Positions 42,979-52,578 of a DNA stretch of 64,000 nt are shown here, piece after piece (position 1 is the first letter of the stretch; every line of letters starts with the position of its first letter). Position numbers and translations under genes: made by a program. Origin of the DNA: Paenibacillus luteus (GTDB taxonomy: Bacteria; Bacillota; Bacilli; Paenibacillales; Paenibacillaceae); assembly GCF_006542765.1 (NCBI RefSeq), contig NZ_SKCD01000006.1:62001-126000 (forward strand), read 5' to 3'. Below the pieces are notes generated by a model, which saw only the letters and a list, made by a program, of their open reading frames with translations, was not told where the DNA came from and made no database searches.

Positions 42979-44661
42979 ATGAATAATGAAACTAATATTC
43001 GCAGCTTATTCCCAAGTGATGACGGCAACGTAGAGCAGCGTACTAGAATTTTAGAACTAATTGGCCAGATCGTTAGTGGTGTCGATGAATTAAAAGATCC
43101 TGAATCGGCGTTCCTTAAAGGACAAAAAGATAGAGGACCACTCTTTTATAAAGAACTAGCAGACTCTAGTCATATACCTGTAAATGGAAGCCCTTTAGAA
43201 GAGGTTAATAAAGAATTATTAAACTTACTTCATGCCCATCCCTATCATACAAAATATTTTCTTACGAACATTCTTCCGATGGCTAGCATTCCCGGCGTAC
43301 TTGGGATGATTGCTGCTTTTATGGTTAACGGCAATAATTTATGGGATGTGTATGGTCCTGCCGGCGCCGAAGCCGAAGTAAAGGTCGTTGCCATGATGTC
43401 CGAGCTTGTAGACTACGATCCCTCTGTTAGCGGAGGCTACACCACGTGGGGTGGGCAAGGAGCCATATTCACCGGTTTGCGTCTAGCTATCAACAAAGCT
43501 AGCTCATCCGCGGCCACAAACGGGGTTCCCCGGAATTTATATGCCTTTTGCTCGGAAAGTGCTCACTATTCGCTATATAAATCAATGGAAGCCACCGGCA
43601 TTGGCAGCAACAACTTAATTAAGATCAGAACCTTGGAGGATAGCTCATTAGATGTCGCCGATTTGAAAGAGAAAATGGAAAATGTCATTTTAAATGGGGG
43701 CACCCCTATTTATGTTGTTGCTACTACAGGAACAACAGACGCTATGGGCATTGACAGTATTGATGAAATATTTAATATGACAGAGCTTCTCTCGCAAAAA
43801 CACGGTATTCAGAGGCCTCACATCCATGCAGACTCTGCTTTGGGTGGATTTTTCGCCTTTTTCAATAAATACGACTTTGAAAAAAATTCATTAGGCATCG
43901 AGAAAGATACGCTTTATGCTTTAAAAATAATCCAACAAAAAATGAAGTATCTATACAAAGCTGACTCCCTTTGCTTTGATTTTCAAAAGCTTGGGCAAAC
44001 TCCGTATTCAACAAGCCTGTTTTTAGTCAAGAACGCAACAGATTTAAAACTTCTGGATTTAGACCCAGATGAGACTCCTTACGTAGGTCACCGAGGTTAC
44101 GGGCAATATCATACGAGCTACACCTTGGAATGCTCAAGAATGGGAAGCTCCATTAGCATTTATAGTGCCTTATTAGCTTTTGGAATCGAAGGTTACCAAA
44201 AACTGCTCGCACAATTTGTAGACGTTAACGTTGCCTTTCGAAAAAGATTACTAAAAGTAGTACCGGAAGCCATTATTGTGAATCCGCTAAACCCGGGAAT
44301 AATTACCCTCTTCCGCCTTTATCATGATCGATTAAATGGATACGAGGCAGAGTATGCCGGATCAAAAAGCTACGAAGAAATTGATAAGGTCAATCAATTA
44401 AACGAGCTATTATTCGAAATTTTGGGAAGGGATCGCGGAGAAATGTTCTTTGGCGATACGAAAAAGCATCTGATCGTGCCTACTTTGGATAATCAGAGAA
44501 TAGCGCTGTATGCAAGCAAGCTATTTGTGATTTCCCCGCATACCCAAGTGAGTGATGTTGATAAAATCGTAGACTATTTAAAGCTTAAAATTGATGAAGC
44601 ATACGCGGAACATAATCGATTGACTACAAGGGAGAACACTCATGAGGAAATCTATACTTAG
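42979..44661 (+). CDS. PLP-dependent group II amino acid decarboxylase
   Basis: The protein (560 residues from this start) is a fold-type I PLP enzyme of the glutamate/tyrosine/aspartate decarboxylase group. Visible motifs are [31 protein letters not shown] with the PLP-ring Asp, and [12 protein letters not shown] with the Schiff-base Lys. The residue before that Lys is Gln, where most relatives have His. The substrate cannot be read from sequence; the product would be an amine such as GABA, beta-alanine or tyramine. Candidate starts are 42955, 42973 and 42979; the last lies 9 bases after GAGAGGT. It is the first gene behind a c-di-GMP riboswitch and overlaps the chemoreceptor gene by 20 bases. 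Confidence 0.83.
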   Translation: MNNETNIRSLFPSDDGNVEQRTRILELIGQIVSGVDELKDPESAFLKGQKDRGPLFYKELADSSHIPVNGSPLEEVNKELLNLLHAHPYHTKYFLTNILPMASIPGVLGMIAAFMVNGNNLWDVYGPAGAEAEVKVVAMMSELVDYDPSVSGGYTTWGGQGAIFTGLRLAINKASSSAATNGVPRNLYAFCSESAHYSLYKSMEATGIGSNNLIKIRTLEDSSLDVADLKEKMENVILNGGTPIYVVATTGTTDAMGIDSIDEIFNMTELLSQKHGIQRPHIHADSALGGFFAFFNKYDFEKNSLGIEKDTLYALKIIQQKMKYLYKADSLCFDFQKLGQTPYSTSLFLVKNATDLKLLDLDPDETPYVGHRGYGQYHTSYTLECSRMGSSISIYSALLAFGIEGYQKLLAQFVDVNVAFRKRLLKVVPEAIIVNPLNPGIITLFRLYHDRLNGYEAEYAGSKSYEEIDKVNQLNELLFEILGRDRGEMFFGDTKKHLIVPTLDNQRIALYASKLFVISPHTQVSDVDKIVDYLKLKIDEAYAEHNRLTTRENTHEEIYT

Positions 44662-46372
44662 TTTTAACTGGTACAAAGAACATCTTGCTGTGAAAATAGC
44701 AATTAGTATTCTTCTATTGCAAGTCATCACCTGCGTTGCATTTGCTGTATCCGGTTATTTGAGCCAACAAAATCTATCGGAGAAGCTGCTCGAGCAATTT
44801 GATAAACGTCTTACTACCGATATCCAAATTGCAAGCAATACCTTATCTACAATACCGGGATCTGAGAAAAAACTAGAAAATACGGACGATCCGAATTACA
44901 CGTTAATCAAAACAGAACTTGAGAAATTGCAAGTAATTCATAGCTTGGAAAATATCTATATTTTAGCAAATGACCAAAATAACGAACGCATTCTTATCTT
45001 GTCTGGCGTACCTGATGATTTTGGCACCCCCTATCCCTTTACGGATGAGATGAGGGAAGCCATTGCGTCAAACAGTCCTATCATTAGCCCAATCTACAAA
45101 GATGAATATGGCACACATAAATCGATCTTCTACCCTTTATCTGATGGGTCAGGCACTTCATATGGCATTCTTGGCATTGATTTGGATGCTTCAGTGGTGC
45201 CCGAAACGGCAGCAAGCTCAAATCTAACAACGATCATTATTTCTATTGTTGTGTTTTTAGTGGGAAGCATCATAGCGATTGTTATCGGTAGGGTCATTAC
45301 AAATCCGCTGCGCAACTTAATGTTAGCTGCAGATAAAATTGCTGCTGGCGATATGAAAACGGCTATTGCCGTTCAAAGCAAGGATGAAATCGGAAAACTA
45401 GCCGTATCGTTTGGCTTAATGATTACTAGCCTTAAAAGCCTGATTCAACAGGTTAGTGCTTCTTCCAATCTGATTTCCGTAACAAGCAAACACCTAGAGC
45501 AAACGGTAAATGAGTCAACGAACAGTGCGCAGCAGGTTGCTGACTCCACCAATCGGATGACAGAGGGAATTAATGAAATTGTTCAGAGCGTGTCCCTTAG
45601 TCAACATAATATCAATCACATCGATTCTGAAATTAAAGATGTATCCGGCGGTATGAAAGATATTCAGAACATCGCCACGGAGGTTCACAATCAATCCGAA
45701 CAAGGTCAGAACCTTGTAGAACGCACTCTTCAGCAGATGCTTGCCATTAAAGAAGCGATGCTTCAATCTCAAGCAGCCGCTACTACACTAACGGAACGAT
45801 CTAATGAAATAAGTGAAATTATAAACATTATCTCTGAAATATCCAATCAAACGAATCTGCTCGCGCTAAATGCTTCAATCGAAGCGGCTCGTGCAGGGGA
45901 TGTTGGACGAGGCTTTGCCATCGTCGCTGGTGAAGTTAAAAAATTAGCAACACAATCTGCTCAGGCAGCACTCTCTGTAACGGATCTTGTATCCAGTACA
46001 CAAGAAAACAGCTTGCTCGTTATGAAAAGCATTAACGATGGAAGCAAAGCTGTTGAGCAAGGGCACTCATGGATACAGGGAACATACGAAAACTTTAAAG
46101 GCATCTATGGTGGCGTTTCGGAGTTTACCGAGCATACGAATCATATGTTCAGCGCATTGGGTAAGGTCGATGAATCCTTTGAAAAAATAACCGAATCGAT
46201 GCAGCAAATCTCTGGCATCACACAGGAACAGGCGGCAGGAACGGAAGAGGTTGCTGCATCGGCGCAGCAGCAGAGCGCTTCGATGCAAGAAATATCCGCA
46301 GTCATTATACAGCTGTCAAATCTTTCCGTTGATTTAAATGAATCGATCAAACAATACAAGCTGGATAACTAA
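44642..46372 (+). CDS. Methyl-accepting chemotaxis protein
   Basis: The 576-residue chemoreceptor has a first membrane segment at about 17-38, an extracellular sensor of about 155 residues (probably a single Cache domain), a second membrane segment at about 196-220, a HAMP domain (about 220-275) and a long coiled-coil signalling domain. The hairpin tip that contacts CheA and CheW is [20 protein letters not shown], followed by [15 protein letters not shown]. There is no C-terminal CheR-binding pentapeptide. It follows the decarboxylase with a 20-base overlap and so is under the same c-di-GMP riboswitch. Confidence 0.93.
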   Translation: MRKSILSFNWYKEHLAVKIAISILLLQVITCVAFAVSGYLSQQNLSEKLLEQFDKRLTTDIQIASNTLSTIPGSEKKLENTDDPNYTLIKTELEKLQVIHSLENIYILANDQNNERILILSGVPDDFGTPYPFTDEMREAIASNSPIISPIYKDEYGTHKSIFYPLSDGSGTSYGILGIDLDASVVPETAASSNLTTIIISIVVFLVGSIIAIVIGRVITNPLRNLMLAADKIAAGDMKTAIAVQSKDEIGKLAVSFGLMITSLKSLIQQVSASSNLISVTSKHLEQTVNESTNSAQQVADSTNRMTEGINEIVQSVSLSQHNINHIDSEIKDVSGGMKDIQNIATEVHNQSEQGQNLVERTLQQMLAIKEAMLQSQAAATTLTERSNEISEIINIISEISNQTNLLALNASIEAARAGDVGRGFAIVAGEVKKLATQSAQAALSVTDLVSSTQENSLLVMKSINDGSKAVEQGHSWIQGTYENFKGIYGGVSEFTEHTNHMFSALGKVDESFEKITESMQQISGITQEQAAGTEEVAASAQQQSASMQEISAVIIQLSNLSVDLNESIKQYKLDN

Positions 46373-46391
46373 GTCATGATCCCTAAACACA

Positions 46392-46426
46392 AGAAAGGCG
46401 CTCAACTTGAGCGCCTTTCTCTTTTT
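46392..46426 (+). terminator. Terminator of the decarboxylase-chemoreceptor operon
   Basis: AGAAAGGCGCTCAA pairs with TTGAGCGCCTTTCT almost without loop, followed by CTTTTTC. It lies 20 bases past the stop codon and may also serve the convergent GH9 gene. Confidence 0.9.
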
Positions 46427-46435
46427 CTTGGCCAA

Positions 46436-48304
46436 TCACTTCCCCGCAAAAAATGAAGCCAACAGAACAACCGGGGCATTGTAGTCTATCGCGTATTCAT
46501 TACTCGAATAAGAACCTCTTACATCCAAATACGCCATAGCTGGCGCAAGTTTTTCTTTCACCGCATCAAGATCGGGGTCGCCGCCATAGCGGTTGGGACC
46601 TCCAACCACAAGCCCTGGAATCGTAATGCCGGTAGCGGCATTAATTCGATGATGCGGCTCCATCGGATAACGGCTGCCGATACCCGTCACATAACTAAAG
46701 CCTGTTGCGCTTCTGCCAAACACATGATGCAACTGCTCGAGTGCCATTGCCGTATAGCCCTCATCCGGCTCCATCAAGTTAGCTATCAGGAGGAGCGTTC
46801 CATTAGCAGCGCCTGACTTGACCGACGCCCACGTATACTCATCCATGTTCAGCGTATTCAAATACCCGTCTGCTTCCGCTCTCGCCACTAGCACCTTCGC
46901 GCGCCCGGTCACCGCTTGGCGAATATTGTTTTGCCACTGCTGCTCCGCTTTGTCTGCGCTATAATAAGCCCACTGCCCAAGCAGCTGCGTATTCGCCCAA
47001 TTAACCGCCTGCGGTGATTGCTCCAGCAAATAACCAAACTCCTTCGTAAGCTGATCGCGGTAGTTGGTATCATTCGTCGTACGCAGAAGCTCGGCAAGTG
47101 CCCACATTCGCTCCTCTGCGTCCGTCTGCTTCCCATAGCCTCCTGATCCGTTATCCTGCATTGGATCTTGCCGGAAAGCAGCTGCCTCATTTAAGCTTAA
47201 ATAGCTTTGTGCTTTCTCAGCGGCCGCCAGCAATCGATTAGAAAAGGCTTTGTCGAAGGGCTTGTAAATACGAGCAGCAAGCGCTGTTGCCCCTGCAAAC
47301 TGCGCAGTGCCATACGTCGACATTCCGTATACATAGCGGGTCTGAGTATCCGTGTCCGGCGTTACGAAACCTGTCCATGCGGCGCCGCTGACCTTGTGAT
47401 AAACTGCGCCATCCTTGCGCTGCATACGCAGCATCCATTCCAACTCGTAGCGAACCTCGGATAACAAATCCGGCAGCGATTCGTCTGCCTCCTTAAGCCC
47501 CTCAGGAAACATGAGCTGCCCTGCAGAGAAAGCAGTCGGATTAAGATCATACGCCAGCAAGAGCTGTGCAACCGTAACGGCTGCCGGAGGTATGTATTTG
47601 CCATAATCGCCCGCATCATACCAGCCGCCTGACACATCTATCGTTTCCCCTTTATGGGAAATGCCGTCCTCGAAAAAAATCTCAGCCATTTTGTCCTGCA
47701 AATGACCTGCCTTCAGCTTCAATCCTGTTACAGGATCATCTATAGCTACTCCTGACCTCTGAAGCGTATAAGAACGAAGCAGCGTTTCCAATGGCTTATC
47801 GTACGGGGAGGCAGCTATCGCAAAGGTATAGGAACTTCCGGCTCCCTCCACGAAAATGCGATATTCACCAACCTTCTGGAAGCTGGTAAAATCCGCTCTT
47901 CTTACCGTTTTGAGCGAGGCTGCATCAGCCAGCGGAGCCGAGAGACGGCCTGTAAATACCGTTGCGCCGCTGTTCTTTTCAATCAGCTCGAATGGTTTTC
48001 CATCCGGATGGTCACCCTCGATTATCGCAAGCTTTGATTCTTCAGTTCCGTATCCGATCTGATCAACCTTTACCATCTCACCTATCTGTGGCTGTATGCC
48101 GGATGGCTCCACGGGCTTTACGATTTCTTCCATCGCAGCCGGAACTGCTGTCTCAATCGTTGATGGGGCAATATCTCCAATTTGCTGCTTGTTCAACGAA
48201 TCACCTCCTTTGGAAGAAGTTAGTATGACTATGAAAAATACAGCGCATAACAATAGAGCCGAAGCTGCGCCTATCCAGATCAGGTTCTGCTTAGGCTTAC
48301 GCAT
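46436..48304 (-). CDS. Membrane-anchored GH9 endoglucanase-like enzyme
   Basis: The 622-residue protein starts with a single membrane segment (IWIGAASALLLCAVFFIVIL, residues 9-28) without a cleavage site or lipobox, then a linker, an N-terminal Ig-like domain typical of GH9 (about 65-165) and the (alpha/alpha)6 catalytic domain. The catalytic Asp pair is in GGWYDAGDYGKY near 232-243; the acid Glu is expected in NEYAIDYNAPV near 605. GH9 enzymes cut beta-1,4-glucans by inversion. Here the enzyme should face outwards while tethered to the membrane. The ATG overlaps the end of the ThuA gene; a TTG 21 bases upstream is an alternative. Confidence 0.87.
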   Translation of the reverse strand: MRKPKQNLIWIGAASALLLCAVFFIVILTSSKGGDSLNKQQIGDIAPSTIETAVPAAMEEIVKPVEPSGIQPQIGEMVKVDQIGYGTEESKLAIIEGDHPDGKPFELIEKNSGATVFTGRLSAPLADAASLKTVRRADFTSFQKVGEYRIFVEGAGSSYTFAIAASPYDKPLETLLRSYTLQRSGVAIDDPVTGLKLKAGHLQDKMAEIFFEDGISHKGETIDVSGGWYDAGDYGKYIPPAAVTVAQLLLAYDLNPTAFSAGQLMFPEGLKEADESLPDLLSEVRYELEWMLRMQRKDGAVYHKVSGAAWTGFVTPDTDTQTRYVYGMSTYGTAQFAGATALAARIYKPFDKAFSNRLLAAAEKAQSYLSLNEAAAFRQDPMQDNGSGGYGKQTDAEERMWALAELLRTTNDTNYRDQLTKEFGYLLEQSPQAVNWANTQLLGQWAYYSADKAEQQWQNNIRQAVTGRAKVLVARAEADGYLNTLNMDEYTWASVKSGAANGTLLLIANLMEPDEGYTAMALEQLHHVFGRSATGFSYVTGIGSRYPMEPHHRINAATGITIPGLVVGGPNRYGGDPDLDAVKEKLAPAMAYLDVRGSYSSNEYAIDYNAPVVLLASFFAGK

Positions 48305-48959
48305 GGTCGATCTGTTGAAGTTCAACCAGCCACTCCGCCTCCGCCTTCAGCAAGCGCAAGAAATCCGGATGCAGCAAGCCCTCTTCTCTGTGCGCCGGTG
48401 TTAGGCAGCTTATTTTCCCAGCGCCATAAGGATGCCGCCATCCCGCAATCGATGATCCGTCAACCGAAGAAGACCGAAGGAACACCTCTGTATTCTCTTC
48501 CTCACAATGAACAAAATAATGCTCGTCTACAAATTCAAACGCTTTATCCAACTGCCCATTTGCGGCCAAATACGTGACCCGTTTATGCTGCTCAGGATGT
48601 GACAAGAAGTAACCCCGAAGCATTCCCGTATAGCTTCCATCTGCGGGATATGAAGCGAGCCCGGAATGCCAGGCTAACCAGCCTCCCCCCTCATCCACAT
48701 ATTGCACAATTCGAGCCTCGATGTCAGGCGTCATCCAGTGAAGATCCGGCTGCGCTTCAGGAGCCACCCGGTTTTCTGCAAACAGAATAACTGCATCGGG
48801 CTTATCGTCAAGCACGGAAATCAGATGTTCCGTATCGGATACTAACAGAAGCTGCAATGCTCCCGAGGCGATCGGTTCCGCTAGGGCCCCCTGCAATGAA
48901 GCACGAGCCAGTTCCTCTTTATGATAGTAATCGCCAACCAAAGCAGCAATTATTTTCAT
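48297..48959 (-). CDS. ThuA-like domain protein
   Basis: The 220-residue protein fits the ThuA (trehalose utilisation) family, which has a glutamine amidotransferase-like fold: GGGWLAWHSG near residue 91-100, HPEQHKRV near 121, VDEHYFVHCEEENTEVF, and GWRHPYGAGKISCLTPAHREE near the C terminus. The biochemical role is unsettled; members often accompany Gfo/Idh/MocA oxidoreductases and sugar use genes. Its stop codon overlaps the GH9 start, which implies coupled translation. Confidence 0.8.
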   Translation of the reverse strand: MKIIAALVGDYYHKEELARASLQGALAEPIASGALQLLLVSDTEHLISVLDDKPDAVILFAENRVAPEAQPDLHWMTPDIEARIVQYVDEGGGWLAWHSGLASYPADGSYTGMLRGYFLSHPEQHKRVTYLAANGQLDKAFEFVDEHYFVHCEEENTEVFLRSSSVDGSSIAGWRHPYGAGKISCLTPAHREEGLLHPDFLRLLKAEAEWLVELQQIDHA

Positions 48960-48997
48960 TCCAATTCGCTCCTCTCTGTTCGAATTCCTTATAATCC

Positions 48998-49693
48998 TTA
49001 TAACCGCATAGCAGAGCCGCTATGGTCAATAAACAGCTCATCCGCCGTCGTCTTCCGCTCAACAAGGTTTAATATGCCCACAGCTGAGGACGCTGCGTCG
49101 CCTGGGGCTTGATCACCGCCCATGTCGGTCTTGATCCAGCCTGGATGGAGCGCATGTACGATTATGCCTGCGGGAGCAAGCTCACGCTTTAGCTGAGCCG
49201 AGAACATATTCAGGGCTGACTTGGAGAGCGCATAGGAATAGTCTCCACCATAGGCCCCAGCAAAGCTGCCCGCTTCAGAGCTGATGTTAATAATAACTTG
49301 CTGCGATCCTTGGCGCAGCAGCGGCAAGAAGTGCTTGAGTACGACGATTGGACCATATAAATTAATTTGGAATGATTGCTCGACCTGCTCCATATCAAGC
49401 TGCTCCAACTTTTGGTCCCTCCCAAGCAGAATAGCCGCGCTGTTAATGACAGCATCAAGGCTGCTTAAGCGGCTTCCCGCTTGCTCACTGGCGTAGCGTA
49501 CCGAATTCTCATCCGCTACATCCAGCGGCAGTATCGTGACTTGCTCTGGAAAGGCCGCAAGCAGCTTCTGCAAGCCTTCGGCATCCGAGCCGGGGCTGCG
49601 AACGCCCGCTATCACATGATGGCCACGCTTACATGCTTCGGTTGCAAGAGCCAAGCCTAATCCTCGGTTTGCGCCCGTTATCAAAATATTCAT
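48998..49693 (-). CDS. Short-chain dehydrogenase/reductase
   Basis: A 231-residue SDR with TGANRGLGLALATEA at the N terminus, the Ser in NISSEAGSF and the catalytic YALSKSALNMF. The substrate is unknown. It precedes the ThuA gene by about 40 bases on the same strand and belongs to the same sub-group as the SDR at 32345, with LHPGWIKTDMGG near the C terminus. Confidence 0.83.
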   Translation of the reverse strand: MNILITGANRGLGLALATEACKRGHHVIAGVRSPGSDAEGLQKLLAAFPEQVTILPLDVADENSVRYASEQAGSRLSSLDAVINSAAILLGRDQKLEQLDMEQVEQSFQINLYGPIVVLKHFLPLLRQGSQQVIINISSEAGSFAGAYGGDYSYALSKSALNMFSAQLKRELAPAGIIVHALHPGWIKTDMGGDQAPGDAASSAVGILNLVERKTTADELFIDHSGSAMRL

Positions 49694-49749
49694 GATATGT
49701 ATCCTCCAGTCATTCTCTAAGTTTAGCTTGCTGTGTCCAATGGCGTGAG

Positions 49750-50208
49750 CTATTGCTTATCGTTCTCAAGCAGCTCCAGCATCACTTTTAACTGTTTGAA
49801 CGTATCCATATAGGCATAACGCCCTCCGGTGTATTCCCCTTTTTGAATTAACGGCATGCCCAGCTTTTCCATAGAAGCCGTCTTCTCCTTCATGCCATCC
49901 ACAACAAAAGCAATATGGTGAGGCCCTTCCCCATGCTTATCGAGATGCTCCCGCCAGGTGCTCGGATGCTCATCTGGTTCAATCAGCTCCAACTGCAGCG
50001 AGCCCATATCGAAGAACGCTAGCTTAGCGCGAGCCACTGACGATTCTCCTTTGTATTCGGTTTGAGCCTTATCAACCGTGTCTGTCCAAAACCATGCCGG
50101 CTTCTCCACGCCGAAAAAATCAGCATACGCCTGCGAAACCTCTTCAATATCGTTAACCAATAGCCCAATTTGCGTAATTGTCCGTGATCCTAGAACATTT
50201 TCCCCCAT
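49750..50208 (-). CDS. VOC family (glyoxalase-like) protein
   Basis: The 152-residue protein has the paired beta-alpha-beta-beta-beta units of the vicinal oxygen chelate superfamily: TQIGLLVNDIEEVSQAYADF at the start and EGPHHIAFVVDGM in the second half, where the His and a Glu in LQLELIEP would bind a metal. It resembles methylmalonyl-CoA epimerase-like members, but the substrate is open. The ATG at 50208, 9 bases after GGGAG, is preferred to the longer start at 50244. Confidence 0.75.
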   Translation of the reverse strand: MGENVLGSRTITQIGLLVNDIEEVSQAYADFFGVEKPAWFWTDTVDKAQTEYKGESSVARAKLAFFDMGSLQLELIEPDEHPSTWREHLDKHGEGPHHIAFVVDGMKEKTASMEKLGMPLIQKGEYTGGRYAYMDTFKQLKVMLELLENDKQ

Positions 50209-50368
50209 GCCTATCATCTCCCTATCGGTTTTAGTTGTCATCATTACTCGTCTAAACGATCATAAAGTTAATAGACCTTCTCTACACCCACATCCCCCCT
50301 CTCAAAATATGCCCAACCTTCCTGAACACGTGTTTATTCGAACTTGCTGCTTGCCTGCATAAAATGAT

Positions 50369-51424
50369 CTACGGCTGCGTCACAAGCAGGCTTTGACATG
50401 AATTACGTACCACCAGCTTGGTTTCTGCTGAGAATATTTGAAAAGCTGCCGCGCCTTTCTCAATGCTTGTGATAAGAGACTTCGTCAACCGATCCATCAT
50501 ATCCGCAAAATCCACGTGAATGGTCGTTAAGGCTGGGCTAAAATACGAGCTTCTAAAATGGTCATCAAAACCGATGACGGACATTTGCCCAGGTACGCTT
50601 ATTCCCATCTCCTTGAGAGCGCGGACCGCACCGAAAGCCACGCTGTCATTCACAGCGAATATCGCAGTCGGAAGCTCCGAGGGCTTTGTCTGCAGAAAAG
50701 CTTTTATAGCTTTGTAGCCACTCTCCTCGTTAAAATCACCTGGCAGCATCCACTGCTGCATGATCGGAAGCTGATGCCGCAGCATCGCTGCCTGGAAGCT
50801 CTTTAGCTTCGACGGACCAGAATAGCGGTTCATATCCCCATTAATCATGCCGATTCGCTTGTGCCTCAGGCTAACCAAATAATCGATGGCCTGCCCAACG
50901 CCTGTCTCATTGTCAAAGTTGTATACGAGACGGTTTGGCTCCGTTCTGCCTGGCAGATACTGATCTACAATGCCAACCTGAAAACCTTCCGCAATCAGCT
51001 CTTCAATTAAAGGCTCGTGATTGGCAGCGCCAATGAATATACCACCATCGATTCTGCGCTGGTAGAAGCTTTCCTTGATCGTCCTCGCTTCATCCGAATC
51101 CTTCATATCCCGAACGATATGAGTAAGCACATAATAGCCCTGTGAAGAAGCGCTTTCAATAATACGGGCGAGCAACAGACTTGAAATGCTATCGCCTGAC
51201 ACGCGGCCAGAGTCAATCATGAACAAGCCGATCGTTCGCGTACGTTTCCCTGCCAGCACCTGAGCGGACAAATTGGGATAATAGTTATACTGCTGAATCA
51301 CCTTCATCACTTTCTGCTTCGTCTGCTCAGGAACGTTCGCATAGTTGTTAATGACACGGCTGACCGTGCTGCGGGAAACGCCTGCCAGCCTGGCGATCTC
51401 CGTACTATTTATTTCCTTGCTCAA
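50369..51424 (-). CDS. LacI family transcriptional repressor
   Basis: The 351-residue repressor has the N-terminal LacI helix-turn-helix and hinge (STEIARLAGVSRSTVSRVIN, then YPNLSAQVLAGKRT) and a periplasmic-binding-protein-like sensor domain with GFDDHFRSSYFSPALTTIHVD. The TTG at 51424, preceded by AAAGGAGG, places the helix-turn-helix at the usual position; a longer frame would put the operator palindrome inside the gene. Its promoter is flanked by operator-like sites, which predicts autorepression. The divergent AraC gene is a possible target. Confidence 0.88.
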   Translation of the reverse strand: MSKEINSTEIARLAGVSRSTVSRVINNYANVPEQTKQKVMKVIQQYNYYPNLSAQVLAGKRTRTIGLFMIDSGRVSGDSISSLLLARIIESASSQGYYVLTHIVRDMKDSDEARTIKESFYQRRIDGGIFIGAANHEPLIEELIAEGFQVGIVDQYLPGRTEPNRLVYNFDNETGVGQAIDYLVSLRHKRIGMINGDMNRYSGPSKLKSFQAAMLRHQLPIMQQWMLPGDFNEESGYKAIKAFLQTKPSELPTAIFAVNDSVAFGAVRALKEMGISVPGQMSVIGFDDHFRSSYFSPALTTIHVDFADMMDRLTKSLITSIEKGAAAFQIFSAETKLVVRNSCQSLLVTQP

Positions 51425-51444
51425 CCGATGTCCTCCTTTGCTTG

Positions 51445-51458
51445 TAAACGCGCGTTTA
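51445..51458. promoter_or_regulatory. Palindromic operator of the LacI repressor
   Basis: TAAACGCGCGTTTA is a perfect palindrome with the central CG typical of LacI-family operators. It lies at the predicted transcription start of the repressor gene, 20 bases before its start codon. Confidence 0.7.
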
Positions 51459-51465
51459 TGGGCAT

Positions 51466-51494
51466 ATGTTAACAATGATTTGAAGCGCTGTCAA
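51466..51494 (-). promoter_or_regulatory. SigA promoter of the LacI repressor gene
   Basis: On the minus strand a perfect TTGACA (51489-51494) and TAACAT (51466-51471) are 17 bases apart. Confidence 0.7.
51480..51493. promoter_or_regulatory. Second operator-like or cre-like site
   Basis: TTGAAGCGCTGTCA overlaps the -35 box and is an imperfect palindrome matching cre/LacI-type operators at most fixed positions. Its centre is 35 bases from that of the first operator. Confidence 0.45.
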
Positions 51495-51508
51495 TGTCTA
51501 TTTGCAGC

Positions 51509-51538
51509 TTGTACTAAGGAAGCCTGTAATTGTAAAAT
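51509..51538 (+). promoter_or_regulatory. Possible promoter of the AraC gene at 51569
   Basis: TTGTAC (51509-51514) and TAAAAT (51533-51538) are 18 bases apart, about 30 bases before the start codon. Confidence 0.4.
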
Positions 51539-51568
51539 AGAACGGTACAGTCAAGGAGGCAGCGACAA

Positions 51569-52450
51569 ATGTTAAAAAAAGCTGATGGCTTTAATGCTCA
51601 AAAAATTATTGTGCTTCCCCCTTACCAATTGAGTGAAATGATTGAACACCCCATTATAAAGCAGCTGTATATTACAGACATTGGCTATTTCCCAAGAGCC
51701 AAGCATCATTTTCGCGAACGGCCTGACGGCTGCGATTCCTATATATTTTTTTATTGTGCGAGCGGACAAGGCTGGATTGAAATGAGGAACGGCGAACGAT
51801 TTATTGTGATGGAACAATCCATTGCATTCATACCAGCCGATACGCCTCACGCGTATGGTGCTGACGAGAGCAATCCTTGGAGCATCTATTGGTTTCATTT
51901 GAAGGGTACGCAGGTAGATGTGCTTATGGAAAGCTTCGGCTCTAATAACGGTCCGCTTCAGCTAGTCCTATCCGACGCGGATAAAATATTGGAGTTGTTT
52001 CACCAATGCTTTGACCTGCTATCTGTGAAAGCCTATTCGGTTGCGCACCAAATTCATATCTCGCATACGATGCGCTACATGCTGAGCTTCATTGGGCTTA
52101 TCCCGAGAAGGAAGCAGGAGGAAAAAACGCTCGCCTACATTGAACAAGCCATCATCTATATGCAGGAGAGGCTTGAGAGCAACATTACGCTCGAGAGTCT
52201 GGTTGCTTTCACCAACATCTCCAAGCAGCATCTCAATCACTTATTCAAGCAATCGACTGGCTGTGCACCGATTGATTATTACTTGCGCTTGAAAATGCAA
52301 AGAGCATGCCAACTGCTCGATCTCACGGATAGAAGCATTAAGGAAATCAGCCTATCTATCGGCCTTAGTGATCCATATTATTTCTCGCGCCTGTTCAAAA
52401 AGATTATCGGCTCCTCGCCTTCCGAGTATCGGAGCAAGCTGAAAGGTTAG
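51569..52450 (+). CDS. AraC family regulator divergent from LacI
   Basis: The 293-residue AraC protein has an N-terminal cupin (YIFFYCASGQGWIEMRNGER, about 51-70) and a C-terminal double helix-turn-helix with FTNISKQHLNHLFKQ and IKEISLSIGLSDPYYFSRLF. The ribosome binding site is AAGGAGGCAGCGACAA. No catabolic gene is adjacent, so its targets lie elsewhere or it controls the alpha-galactoside or GH9 genes nearby; this is open. Confidence 0.82.
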   Translation: MLKKADGFNAQKIIVLPPYQLSEMIEHPIIKQLYITDIGYFPRAKHHFRERPDGCDSYIFFYCASGQGWIEMRNGERFIVMEQSIAFIPADTPHAYGADESNPWSIYWFHLKGTQVDVLMESFGSNNGPLQLVLSDADKILELFHQCFDLLSVKAYSVAHQIHISHTMRYMLSFIGLIPRRKQEEKTLAYIEQAIIYMQERLESNITLESLVAFTNISKQHLNHLFKQSTGCAPIDYYLRLKMQRACQLLDLTDRSIKEISLSIGLSDPYYFSRLFKKIIGSSPSEYRSKLKG

Positions 52451-52465
52451 CTGTCCATTATTATA

Positions 52466-52505
52466 AAGAAAATGCAGGCCCCGTCGGCTGCATTTTCTTG
52501 TTGTC
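52466..52505 (+). terminator. Terminator after the AraC gene
   Basis: AAGAAAATGCAG (52466-52477) pairs with CTGCATTTTCTT (52488-52499) over a 10-base loop, followed by GTTGT. The symmetric A/T flanks would also let it work on the minus strand. Confidence 0.75.
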
Positions 52506-52578
52506 GTATTATTTTGCCCAATCAGCATCACATTTTCTGGTTTTTATTCCTAATCTGAAACGTTATGCCCCTATCCTC

